DNA of 22,330 bases from Clostridia bacterium (lineage in GTDB: Bacteria > Bacillota > Clostridia > Oscillospirales > Acutalibacteraceae), in assembly GCA_900755995.1 (NCBI GenBank), contig CAAEIM010000035.1, positions 1 to 22,330 on the forward strand, written 5' to 3'. The notes beneath the pieces are model-generated. The model saw only the letters and a program-made list of their open reading frames with translations, was not told the DNA's origin and made no database searches. This document shows, in pieces, positions 16,723 through 22,330 of this stretch (positions are counted from its first letter, which is position 1; the number at the start of each line of letters is the position of its first letter). The translations under genes were made by a program, and so were the position numbers.

Positions 16723-17217
16723 TCAATCCATAAGTTGTTTAAGAATCTCGAGCCTTGGGTCAACCTGCTTTTTGTCGCAATCACATTCACCCTTGTTCAG
16801 ATTTTGACCGCACTGGCTGCATAGTCCCTTGCAATCATCTTTACAAAGGTTTTTCTGAGGAAGCGACAGCAGCACATCAGAAATAACCGTTTCATCAAGG
16901 TCGAGTACAAAATCTGGTGTTTCAATATAGTCGTCGTTGCCGTCAGTTTCAAGAGTTTGGGCAAGCTTATGATTAAACCTGTATTCCATCTTTCTTATAA
17001 ACTCTTCTCCGCATCTGTCGCAGCTGCGAACATAGTCAAAGGTTACAAGCAAAGTAAGGTCAACAAGCGATGCCCTGTTTCCTGCTGTTGCGGTAATAAC
17101 AAGCGGTGTTCTGAATGGAAAAACGCCGTCAATGTCAATATTGCTTATATCCAGCTTATAGCTGACTGTTTTTTCTTCGCCTTCATTTTGAAAGACACTC
17201 TTAAGTTCAAAAAGCAT
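16723..17217 (-). CDS. YceD/DUF177 family protein
   Basis: The 164-residue protein matches the YceD/DUF177 family, whose genes typically lie directly upstream of rpmF. It carries the family cysteines CDRCGEEF (about 68-75) and a C-terminal cluster, CKDDCKGLCSQCGQNLNKG, probably a metal site. The family has been linked to 23S rRNA accumulation, but the mechanism is unclear. The ATG at 17217 is used because AGAGGTG lies close upstream; an in-frame start seven codons earlier would put that site inside the gene. It is transcribed from the consensus promoter at 17265-17293. Confidence 0.92.
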   Translation of the reverse strand: MLFELKSVFQNEGEEKTVSYKLDISNIDIDGVFPFRTPLVITATAGNRASLVDLTLLVTFDYVRSCDRCGEEFIRKMEYRFNHKLAQTLETDGNDDYIETPDFVLDLDETVISDVLLSLPQKNLCKDDCKGLCSQCGQNLNKGECDCDKKQVDPRLEILKQLMD

Positions 17218-17264
17218 AATTGCACCTCTTGACCGCATAAACGCATATTAAAACGCTATAGATT

Positions 17265-17293
17265 ATTATACAAAAGTATTCTCTCTTTGTCAA
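17265..17293 (-). promoter_or_regulatory. Consensus sigma-A promoter of yceD-rpmF
   Basis: On the minus strand perfect TTGACA (17288-17293) and perfect TATAAT (17265-17270) are exactly 17 bases apart. It is the strongest promoter in the window, as expected for a ribosomal-protein unit, and has an untranslated leader of about 40 bases. Confidence 0.9.
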
Positions 17294-17473
17294 CTAAAAA
17301 ATACGATAAATTTCATCTGAAACTTCTATTTTTTTAAAAATTTAGATGATTATTATTTATAGGAATTAAAATATAATTTAATCTTAAGTCATTCACATCT
17401 ATCGTATCAATAACTTTTTATTAATATAAAGTAATCGTACTAAATTAGAATTAATTTTACCGAGATAGTGCCG

Positions 17474-17503
17474 AAAAATGGGCTGACCATAAAGGTCAGC
17501 CCA
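17474..17503 (-). terminator. Terminator after the cohesin-like/CBM surface protein gene
   Basis: A perfect 10-bp stem (TGGGCTGACC at 17479-17488 with its complement at 17494-17503) closes a 5-base loop. On the minus strand it is followed by TTTTT. The rest of 17294-17473 is AT-rich with no gene seen. Confidence 0.9.
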
Positions 17504-17528
17504 AAAATCTAATTATTACTAATTTAGA

Positions 17529-19178
17529 TTAAAGCATCTCTCTCTTGCGAATAACGAACATAACGCCTGTAGCAGAAACAAGGAGAGTAAGAATTACAAC
17601 TGCAAGTGATGCATCACCGGTCTTAACTGTACCGTTGTTGTTAGCATTGCTGCTGTTGTTACCGTTTGAAGGTGTATCAGCAGTTGAACCGCCATTTACT
17701 GAAGCACCTGTAGCTGATGTTGCATCAGTAGCTTTTGTTCCCTCAGTAGCCTGTGTACCTTCTGTTGGATCCGGCTTAGCTGTGGTGTTGGTTGGATCCG
17801 GCTCAGCTGTAGTGTTGGTTGGATCAGGCTCAGCTGTAGTTTCAGTTGACTCTGTATTAGGAACAAATGTTGACTCTGTAAGAGTTGTGTTCTTGAATGT
17901 AAGTGGAGCTTCGTCCTTAAGAACGAAATCAACAACGAATGAATTCATTGTTTGCTGATTAACCTGCATTGTAGTGAAATCAAGTTCGCCTGTAGTAAGA
18001 ACTCTAACCTGAAGATCAATAGTTGTTTCAACATTCTCAGGCTCACCAACTACATCAAACTTAACCTGTACAAAAGGCTCTTCAGAATTTATCTGATAAA
18101 GTGAAAGGTTAGAAGCATTTGCATTGATTTTGCCTGGTGTATCAAAATTATATACATCGCCAACCGGAATCTGTGGCATCAAACCAAACTTTCTGCCTGA
18201 TGCATCAAGGTTCTTCATATTGTCGAAAGAAAGTACTGACGGATCATATGACATGTACCACTCTAAGTTAACAAGATCTCTGTCTGTGCCGAGGTAGTAA
18301 GTAACTGTAACTTCCTTAGTTGTGTTATTATACTCAGCCTTGGCAGCCGGGAAGATATTTGAAGTAGCATTTACTGTAAGAGCTGCTGTCTCTACCGGCT
18401 TGCTTTCTTCTGTAGCTTCTGTTTCCTTAGATTCCTCTGTTGCTTCTGTTTCCTTAGTTCCCTCAGTAGCTTCTGTTTCCTCTGTAGGAACTGTTGACTC
18501 AGGCTTTACACCTGCTTCTTTATCAGCAAGTGCCTGCTCAAATGAACAATACTCAGTGTTGTAAACAGCACCGTCGCCCTTTACAGGAGTATAACCATAC
18601 TCACCGTTGCCATAGTAGTAATACCACTGACCAGCGCAAGTCTGCTTCTGGTTGAGCGGATTGATTTCGATTCTTGCCTCATCAATAACATAAATCATGT
18701 TATCAAAATTTCTAATGCCTTCAGGATAAAGATCATTGTCTTCTTCCGGCCAGTAACCCCAAGCTTCGCCTTCATCCTCATTTACGCAGGTAATATCACT
18801 TGTCTGAGCAGCCTTTGTGTACTGAGGAGCATCTGCGTCCTCGCCACCGTCAACATGGTTATTGAAGATGAGCTTTGTAACATCCTGTGGAACATCAACG
18901 CAGAAAATGTTTTTATCCTCTGTTTCAGCAATCTTGTACATATCCTGCCATGTTGGACAAGCGTCTGTGCCTTCCCACCAATAAGCACCTGCTGTATCTG
19001 TGAATTCATTTTCCCAGTTCTGTGGCATATAGAAATAATATCTATATGTTTCTGTACCTTCTGATGGAACATAGTTACCATTTTCGTCTGTGTCAGCTGA
19101 AACGCTTGCTGCAGCTACTGCTACCATTGATGCAGAAAGAGCCATAGCCAACATAAGACTAATGATTTTCTTGGACAT
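17529..19178 (-). CDS. Secreted, C-terminally anchored cohesin-like protein with N-terminal aromatic (possibly starch-binding) module
   Basis: The 549-residue surface protein has a signal peptide (about 1-28, ending ASVSA). An aromatic-rich module spans about 40-215, with YYFYMPQNWEN, YWWEG and QWYYYYGNGEYGY; its pattern recalls starch-binding CBM26-like modules, but the assignment is tentative. A Thr/Glu linker of 9-residue repeats (about 232-263) leads to a cohesin-like beta-sandwich (about 267-440) with LTVNATSNIFPA, WYMSYDPSVLSF and PGKINANASNLSLY. A second linker has AEPDPTNTT repeats. The end has VKTGD (518-522), a membrane segment (about 523-543) and RKREML, like a sortase signal but without the LP of LPXTG. 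The start at 19178 has GGAGG ten bases upstream. It has its own promoter and terminator. The domain suggests a surface scaffold or binding role; there is no enzyme motif and no dockerin. Confidence 0.8.
   Translation of the reverse strand: MSKKIISLMLAMALSASMVAVAAASVSADTDENGNYVPSEGTETYRYYFYMPQNWENEFTDTAGAYWWEGTDACPTWQDMYKIAETEDKNIFCVDVPQDVTKLIFNNHVDGGEDADAPQYTKAAQTSDITCVNEDEGEAWGYWPEEDNDLYPEGIRNFDNMIYVIDEARIEINPLNQKQTCAGQWYYYYGNGEYGYTPVKGDGAVYNTEYCSFEQALADKEAGVKPESTVPTEETEATEGTKETEATEESKETEATEESKPVETAALTVNATSNIFPAAKAEYNNTTKEVTVTYYLGTDRDLVNLEWYMSYDPSVLSFDNMKNLDASGRKFGLMPQIPVGDVYNFDTPGKINANASNLSLYQINSEEPFVQVKFDVVGEPENVETTIDLQVRVLTTGELDFTTMQVNQQTMNSFVVDFVLKDEAPLTFKNTTLTESTFVPNTESTETTAEPDPTNTTAEPDPTNTTAKPDPTEGTQATEGTKATDATSATGASVNGGSTADTPSNGNNSSNANNNGTVKTGDASLAVVILTLLVSATGVMFVIRKREML
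17767..17847 (-). repeat. Three 27-bp tandem repeats in the C-terminal linker
   Basis: Three units of 27 bases start at 17767, 17794 and 17821. They encode nine-residue Pro/Thr/Asp repeats of the type AEPDPTNTT that space the cohesin-like domain from the membrane anchor. Units differ only at a few bases. Confidence 0.85.
18411..18486 (-). repeat. Nearly three 27-bp tandem repeats in the central linker
   Basis: Units start at 18411, 18438 and 18465, the last incomplete. They encode ETEATE(E/G)(S/T)K-type repeats between the N-terminal module and the cohesin-like domain. Confidence 0.8.
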
Positions 19179-19228
19179 TTCGTAATTTCCTCCTATAATA
19201 ATATGTTTCCGATATACTCGGTATGACA

Positions 19229-19257
19229 ATTATATAATATTTTACCCCAAAAATCAA
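19229..19257 (-). promoter_or_regulatory. Promoter of the 17529-19178 surface protein gene
   Basis: On the minus strand TTGATT (19252-19257) and perfect TATAAT (19229-19234) are 17 bases apart, about 50 bases upstream of the ATG. No strong terminator separates it from the preceding gene, so read-through is possible too. Confidence 0.75.
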
Positions 19258-19349
19258 GTCCTTTTTAAAAAAATAAGTCGATAAGAGGGGGCAATAATCA
19301 CCAAATTTCAGTTACAATTTTTAAACATTTTTTCAAAAAATCAATAACC

Positions 19350-20201
19350 TCAATACTTATCATCATTTTCAGAGTTTTCCTGATTTAAATTACTTATATC
19401 AGAATTTAAGCCATTTTTCTTGATTTCTTTGTGTCTGAAATATATAACACCTGCTATTGCACAGGCAAGAAGTACACATCCGATAATTATTACAAAAGTA
19501 TTAATCGATGTACCAAATTTTGACTCCTCAGCTTTAACAGGCTGATTGTCAGCATTTTCAGGCACAACGGTTGTTCTTTCACCTATTATTGACTTATGGT
19601 CCGTTTTTTCGTCAGTGTTGTCATTACCCTTGCCGTCAATATAATTTATAAAATGGCCTTGGTATGCGTCAATATATTCTTTTGAAGATTCCACTATAGG
19701 AGTTTGGTCAGTAATCAGTTTTTCTCCATCAATAGAAATATCACAGGTCAATGTATATGACGTCAAAGATACCATATCACTATCATACATTTCTTTTATA
19801 AAGTATCTTATATTAGTATTACCCGATTTTTTAACTTTAAAATTAATTGAAATTAATTGAGCGCAAGATGAAAAATCCACCGGATTGGAAAAATTTGAAA
19901 AATTAAATGTCATATATCCGTCAAGATTTCCATTATAAATAACACCGTTCAGTGTTTCAAAGCTTATTGATTCTGTATCAATTTCAAGATTATCTGTATC
20001 ATAAAACACATATGCCTGCATTCCCATAAGGTCCTTGGTTGTGTCAGAAAGATACATTGAATATGTAAATGTATCCCCGACCTCTATATTCACAGTGTCA
20101 TTAACGGTAGCTTCATCTGCGGCATTTACCGAAACCGGCATAGCGGCAGCTAACAATACAGCAGCACATCCAGCCGCCACGGTTTTTATTTTTTTAGTCA
20201 T
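19350..20201 (-). CDS. Membrane-anchored single cohesin-like domain protein
   Basis: The 283-residue protein has a signal peptide (about 1-27, ending VNA). A beta-rich domain (about 34-170) of cohesin-like pattern follows: VNIEVGDTFTYSMYLSD, LMGMQAYVFYDTDNLEID and CAQLISINFKV. A hydrophilic spacer (about 171-228) leads to a C-terminal membrane segment (about 230-252) and a cytoplasmic tail of about 30 charged residues. Unlike its two neighbours it has no Pro/Thr repeats, no V-K-T-G motif and no binding module. It is therefore predicted to stay in the membrane, not the wall. It has its own promoter with a perfect palindrome over the -35. The sequence is only distantly related to the other two; the kinship rests on domain pattern and position. 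Function unknown; a membrane-proximal receptor for a partner protein is one idea. Confidence 0.75.
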   Translation of the reverse strand: MTKKIKTVAAGCAAVLLAAAMPVSVNAADEATVNDTVNIEVGDTFTYSMYLSDTTKDLMGMQAYVFYDTDNLEIDTESISFETLNGVIYNGNLDGYMTFNFSNFSNPVDFSSCAQLISINFKVKKSGNTNIRYFIKEMYDSDMVSLTSYTLTCDISIDGEKLITDQTPIVESSKEYIDAYQGHFINYIDGKGNDNTDEKTDHKSIIGERTTVVPENADNQPVKAEESKFGTSINTFVIIIGCVLLACAIAGVIYFRHKEIKKNGLNSDISNLNQENSENDDKY

Positions 20202-20230
20202 AAAATCAAATCCTTAAATATAATACTATT

Positions 20231-20260
20231 ATTATATCTTAATGTAATTGAAATTTCAAT
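20231..20260 (-). promoter_or_regulatory. Promoter with palindromic putative operator
   Basis: On the minus strand TTGAAA (20254-20259) and perfect TATAAT (20231-20236) are 17 bases apart. The 14-base perfect palindrome ATTGAAATTTCAAT (20247-20260) covers the -35 box, a position where a dimeric repressor could block transcription. No regulator gene is nearby. Confidence 0.65.
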
Positions 20261-20442
20261 AAACTAACGGCTTTTTAATATGAAATTTAAGTGATTTTTT
20301 AAAAAAATGTGGTAATTTTACTAAATTTTAAATAATCACAATAATCCCGTTAAAAAAACAGCCGCTATGCTGCACTTTCGCGGGCAGACAGTATCATATA
20401 ATCATACACTCCTGTACCCAACAACAACCGTGCAATTTTCTG
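20261..20442 (-). other. Intergenic stretch with a terminator-like hairpin
   Basis: No open frame with a ribosome binding site is seen. On the minus strand an imperfect GC hairpin (20361-20385) is followed at short distance by seven T residues (20352-20358). TATGAT and TATATG hexamers lie upstream at 20395-20406 without a good -35 box. It may be a second terminator or a very short transcript. Confidence 0.35.
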
Positions 20443-20477
20443 TAAAACAAAAAACACCCTCCGAAAAACGGAGGGTG
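20443..20477 (-). terminator. Strong terminator of the X25/cohesin-like protein gene
   Basis: A perfect 9-bp GC-rich stem (20455-20463 with 20469-20477) and a 5-base loop are followed on the minus strand by TTTTTTGTTTTA. It lies about 30 bases past the stop codon. Confidence 0.95.
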
Positions 20478-20506
20478 AAAAACATTGTTTTATTAAAAGT
20501 CAAAGA

Positions 20507-22330
20507 TTATTTAATCTTCTTGCGAGTAAAGTAAATTACACCTGTAGCTGATACAAGTACAAGGAGGATCATAATAGCCATAGAAGCACTACCTGTCTTT
20601 ACTGTACCGTTATTAGATGTATTACTGCTTGAATTGCTGCCACCGTTTGGTGTATCTGCTGTTGAACCACCATTTACTGAAGCGCCTGTTGCAGAAGTAG
20701 CATCTGTTGCCTGTGTTTCTGTTGGCTGTGGATCAGTTGGCTGTGGCTGTGATTCTGTTGGCTGCGGCTTAGACTCTGTTGGCTGTGGTTCAGACTCAGT
20801 TGGCTGCGGCTCAGACTCAGTTGGCTGTGGCTCAGTCTCTGTTGGCTTTGTAGGAACAGAAGGAATAACAGGAATTACCTCACCGAGAACAACCTCTGTA
20901 TCAGCATTATACTGAGTAGTTGTGTCAGAAAGCTGACCGTCTCTTACAAGACCTTCTTCCTGTGTCTCATCAGAGCCGCCTTCAGCATTTGAAACTGAAA
21001 GTGTGAGGTTATCTACATAGAGATTAACTTCTGTTTCACCAACATTATGCTTTTTAAATACTACTGAAATGAAAGGTGTCTTCTCATCAAAGTAGTAGAG
21101 GTCAAGATTTGACATAACGCCATAGATTTTGCCCGGTTCTTCTGAATTGATTGTAACACCCTCTGTATAAGGAGTCAGGATTGACTCAATTTCAAGGTAT
21201 TCAGCATCGTATTCAAGAGCGAAATCAGCGTCAAGAATTTCTTTCTCTGACTGGAAGTAGTAAGTTACTGTTACAAACTCTTCCTCTTCTGGAACTACAA
21301 CATTTGAAGCCGGGAAAAGATTTGAAGTAGCGTTTACTGTAAGTGTCTTTACAGTAGCGGGTTCAGTTACTGTTACTGTTGCAACTGCACCTGTCTTTGT
21401 TGCGTAATCAAAGTTTGTGAGATCAAGTCTGAGTGTTACATCAGCAAGATCATAAGGAACATTAACAACAATGTTCTGTCCGTTATAAGCAGCGTCAAAT
21501 GCTACGCCTGACTCTGCTGTGAAGTTCTCTTCCTCGCAGCCCCAGCTGTCTGTCCAAGCACCGTTAGCTGCAAACTTAACCTGATAGTTGTCATATGCTG
21601 TTACATTATTGAATGTAATCTCATAAACCTTATCAGCAACTTCTGTCATTGCGTTAGCTGTAGGATCCCAAGCAGCGCCGTTAAGCCAGCCGCTCTCGTC
21701 TTCAGGATCGCCGTTACCAACTGCATTAATGCTGTCGATTACGAGTTCTGTAACAAACTTAACGCCGTCACCTGTTACTGTGATCTCCTTTGTTGCTGAA
21801 TCAAAGTTTACTGTAACATCGCAAGCTGCTGTAACATCAAATGTTACGTTGTTGCCTGTTGCGTCACCGATCCAGGTCTGTGTACCGTCTGCTGCGTTCT
21901 CTACAACCTTGAGCTGTACTCCCTCAGCAGGCTGAACATCGGTAAATACTTTAGTGTATGTACCGTCGCCGTTATCTGTCATAACATTTGCAGGTGCATC
22001 TGCAGGTGAGCCTATCCAATCAACACCGCAAAAAGCTTCTGAACCTGCTACAACGTATGTTGCTGCAGGCTCTGCTGCATCTGTAACTGTTACTGTTGCA
22101 ACTGCACCTGTCTTTGATGCATAATCAAAGTTTGTGAGATCAAGCTTGAGTGTTACGCTTGCCTTCTCATAAGGAACATTAACTACAATGTTCTGTCCGT
22201 TGTAAGCAGCGTTAAATGCTGTGCCTGACTCTGCTGTGAAGTTCTCTTCTTCGCAGCCCCAGCTGTCTGTCCAAGCGCCGTTTGCTGCAAACTTAACCTG
22301 ATAGTTGTCGTATGCTGTTACATTATCAAA
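20507..22330 (-). CDS. Surface protein with tandem X25-like modules and a cohesin-like domain (N-terminus beyond the window)
   Basis: The frame stays open to the right edge, so this is a partial gene with 607 visible residues. The ATG at 21982 lies inside a module and is not the start. Visible order: end of an X25-like module (1-72); a second subtype with TYVVAGSEAFCGVDWIG, TWIGD and NNVTFDVTAACDVTV (about 78-190); a third like the first, with AAWDPTAN and FAANGAWTDSWGCEEE (about 194-323); a cohesin-like domain (about 329-485) with LTVNATSNLFPA and FALEYDAEYLEI; EPQPTES repeats (to about 536); a Ser/Asn/Gly-rich element; then VKTGSA, a membrane segment and RKKIK. X25 modules are known from pullulanases and gut starch-binding proteins, so starch binding is inferred. 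No catalytic domain is visible; one could lie outside the window. Confidence 0.82.
   Translation of the reverse strand, partial: FDNVTAYDNYQVKFAANGAWTDSWGCEEENFTAESGTAFNAAYNGQNIVVNVPYEKASVTLKLDLTNFDYASKTGAVATVTVTDAAEPAATYVVAGSEAFCGVDWIGSPADAPANVMTDNGDGTYTKVFTDVQPAEGVQLKVVENAADGTQTWIGDATGNNVTFDVTAACDVTVNFDSATKEITVTGDGVKFVTELVIDSINAVGNGDPEDESGWLNGAAWDPTANAMTEVADKVYEITFNNVTAYDNYQVKFAANGAWTDSWGCEEENFTAESGVAFDAAYNGQNIVVNVPYDLADVTLRLDLTNFDYATKTGAVATVTVTEPATVKTLTVNATSNLFPASNVVVPEEEEFVTVTYYFQSEKEILDADFALEYDAEYLEIESILTPYTEGVTINSEEPGKIYGVMSNLDLYYFDEKTPFISVVFKKHNVGETEVNLYVDNLTLSVSNAEGGSDETQEEGLVRDGQLSDTTTQYNADTEVVLGEVIPVIPSVPTKPTETEPQPTESEPQPTESEPQPTESKPQPTESQPQPTDPQPTETQATDATSATGASVNGGSTADTPNGGSNSSSNTSNNGTVKTGSASMAIMILLVLVSATGVIYFTRKKIK
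20721..20847 (-). repeat. 21-bp tandem repeats encoding the EPQPTES linker
   Basis: GTTGGCT recurs at 20736, 20757, 20778, 20799, 20820 and 20841 with an exact 21-base period; an irregular unit at 20721 is 15 bases from the next. The coded repeat is EPQPTES, a Pro-rich spacer that may span the wall. Confidence 0.9.
21374..21613 (-). repeat. Copy 1 of a 717-bp-spaced internal repeat
   Basis: This 240-base segment matches 22091-22330 with about 217 of 240 identical bases by hand alignment and no gaps. It encodes the second half of the X25-like module containing FAANGAWTDSWGCEEE. Confidence 0.9.
22091..22330 (-). repeat. Copy 2 of the 717-bp-spaced internal repeat, cut by the window edge
   Basis: It is collinear with 21374-21613 at an offset of exactly 717 bases (239 codons) and runs off the right edge. 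The repeat unit is therefore probably longer, and more copies may follow outside the window. Confidence 0.9.

Noticed and set aside
17545..17958. Plus-strand frame of 137 codons opposite the surface protein linker
   Set aside because: It is a Ser/Val-rich mirror of the Thr/Pro repeat region with no ribosome binding site; composition alone keeps it open. The same applies to the plus-strand frame at 20634-20915.
20721..20847. CRISPR-like array
   Set aside because: The 21-base repeats are contiguous, in frame and coding for EPQPTES, with no unique spacers.
21982..21984. ATG inside the X25/cohesin-like gene as its start codon
   Set aside because: The frame continues upstream to position 22330 with module sequence that matches the downstream copy, and no ribosome binding site precedes this ATG.
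21950..21985. Dockerin-like calcium loop (DNGDGTYTK)
   Set aside because: There is only a single Asp/Asn-rich loop, and it sits inside an X25-like module. The paired dockerin repeat is absent.
17529..22330. Horizontally acquired island or mobile element
   Set aside because: No integrase, transposase, tRNA or flanking repeats are seen, and the signals (promoters, ribosome binding sites, terminators) match the rest of the window.

Overview
The window reads as chromosomal DNA of an AT-rich, low-GC gut Firmicute, most likely a Ruminococcus-type member of the Oscillospiraceae. The grounds are clean TTGACA/TATAAT-type promoters with 17-bp spacers, strong GGAGG ribosome binding sites with frequent GTG/TTG starts, a SpoIIQ-like protein, the DUF512 radical-SAM/der pairing, and secreted proteins with starch-module (X25-like) and cohesin-like domains of the kind seen in starch-degrading ruminococci. 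R. bromii or a relative is a reasonable guess, but the sequence alone cannot settle the species. Almost everything from 1493 onward is on the minus strand.

Left part (1-2420): an AT-rich gene-poor stretch with a good minus-strand promoter firing off the left edge; a plus-strand cytidylate-kinase-like gene; a self-contained 23-codon mini-gene with its own ribosome binding site and terminator; then a convergent, membrane-anchored M23 peptidase-domain protein resembling SpoIIQ.

Middle part (2428-17293): first, a four-gene ABC exporter/two-component operon (ATPase, double-FtsX permease, OmpR-type regulator, sensor kinase). A direct repeat with 11-bp period just upstream of its -10 box looks like a regulator site, so the operon is probably autoregulated. 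Upstream of it lie housekeeping units, read on the minus strand: yceD-rpmF with its own consensus promoter and terminator; DUF512 radical SAM-der-plsY; and hinT-PRTase-comEC-holA-rnmV, followed by a small CmpB-like membrane gene. The genes within each unit are 0-27 bp apart.

Right part (17474-22330): three adjacent, independently controlled genes for secreted, C-terminally anchored proteins that share a cohesin-like beta-sandwich domain. One adds an aromatic-rich N-terminal module that may bind starch. One is a bare cohesin-like domain with a transmembrane anchor. The third, cut by the right edge, carries tandem X25-like modules that include a 717-bp repeat. Two of the three share an almost identical C-terminal element ending in V-K-T-G plus a membrane anchor. 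Together they look like a cell-surface polysaccharide (probably starch) binding or scaffolding locus, and this is the most interesting part of the window.
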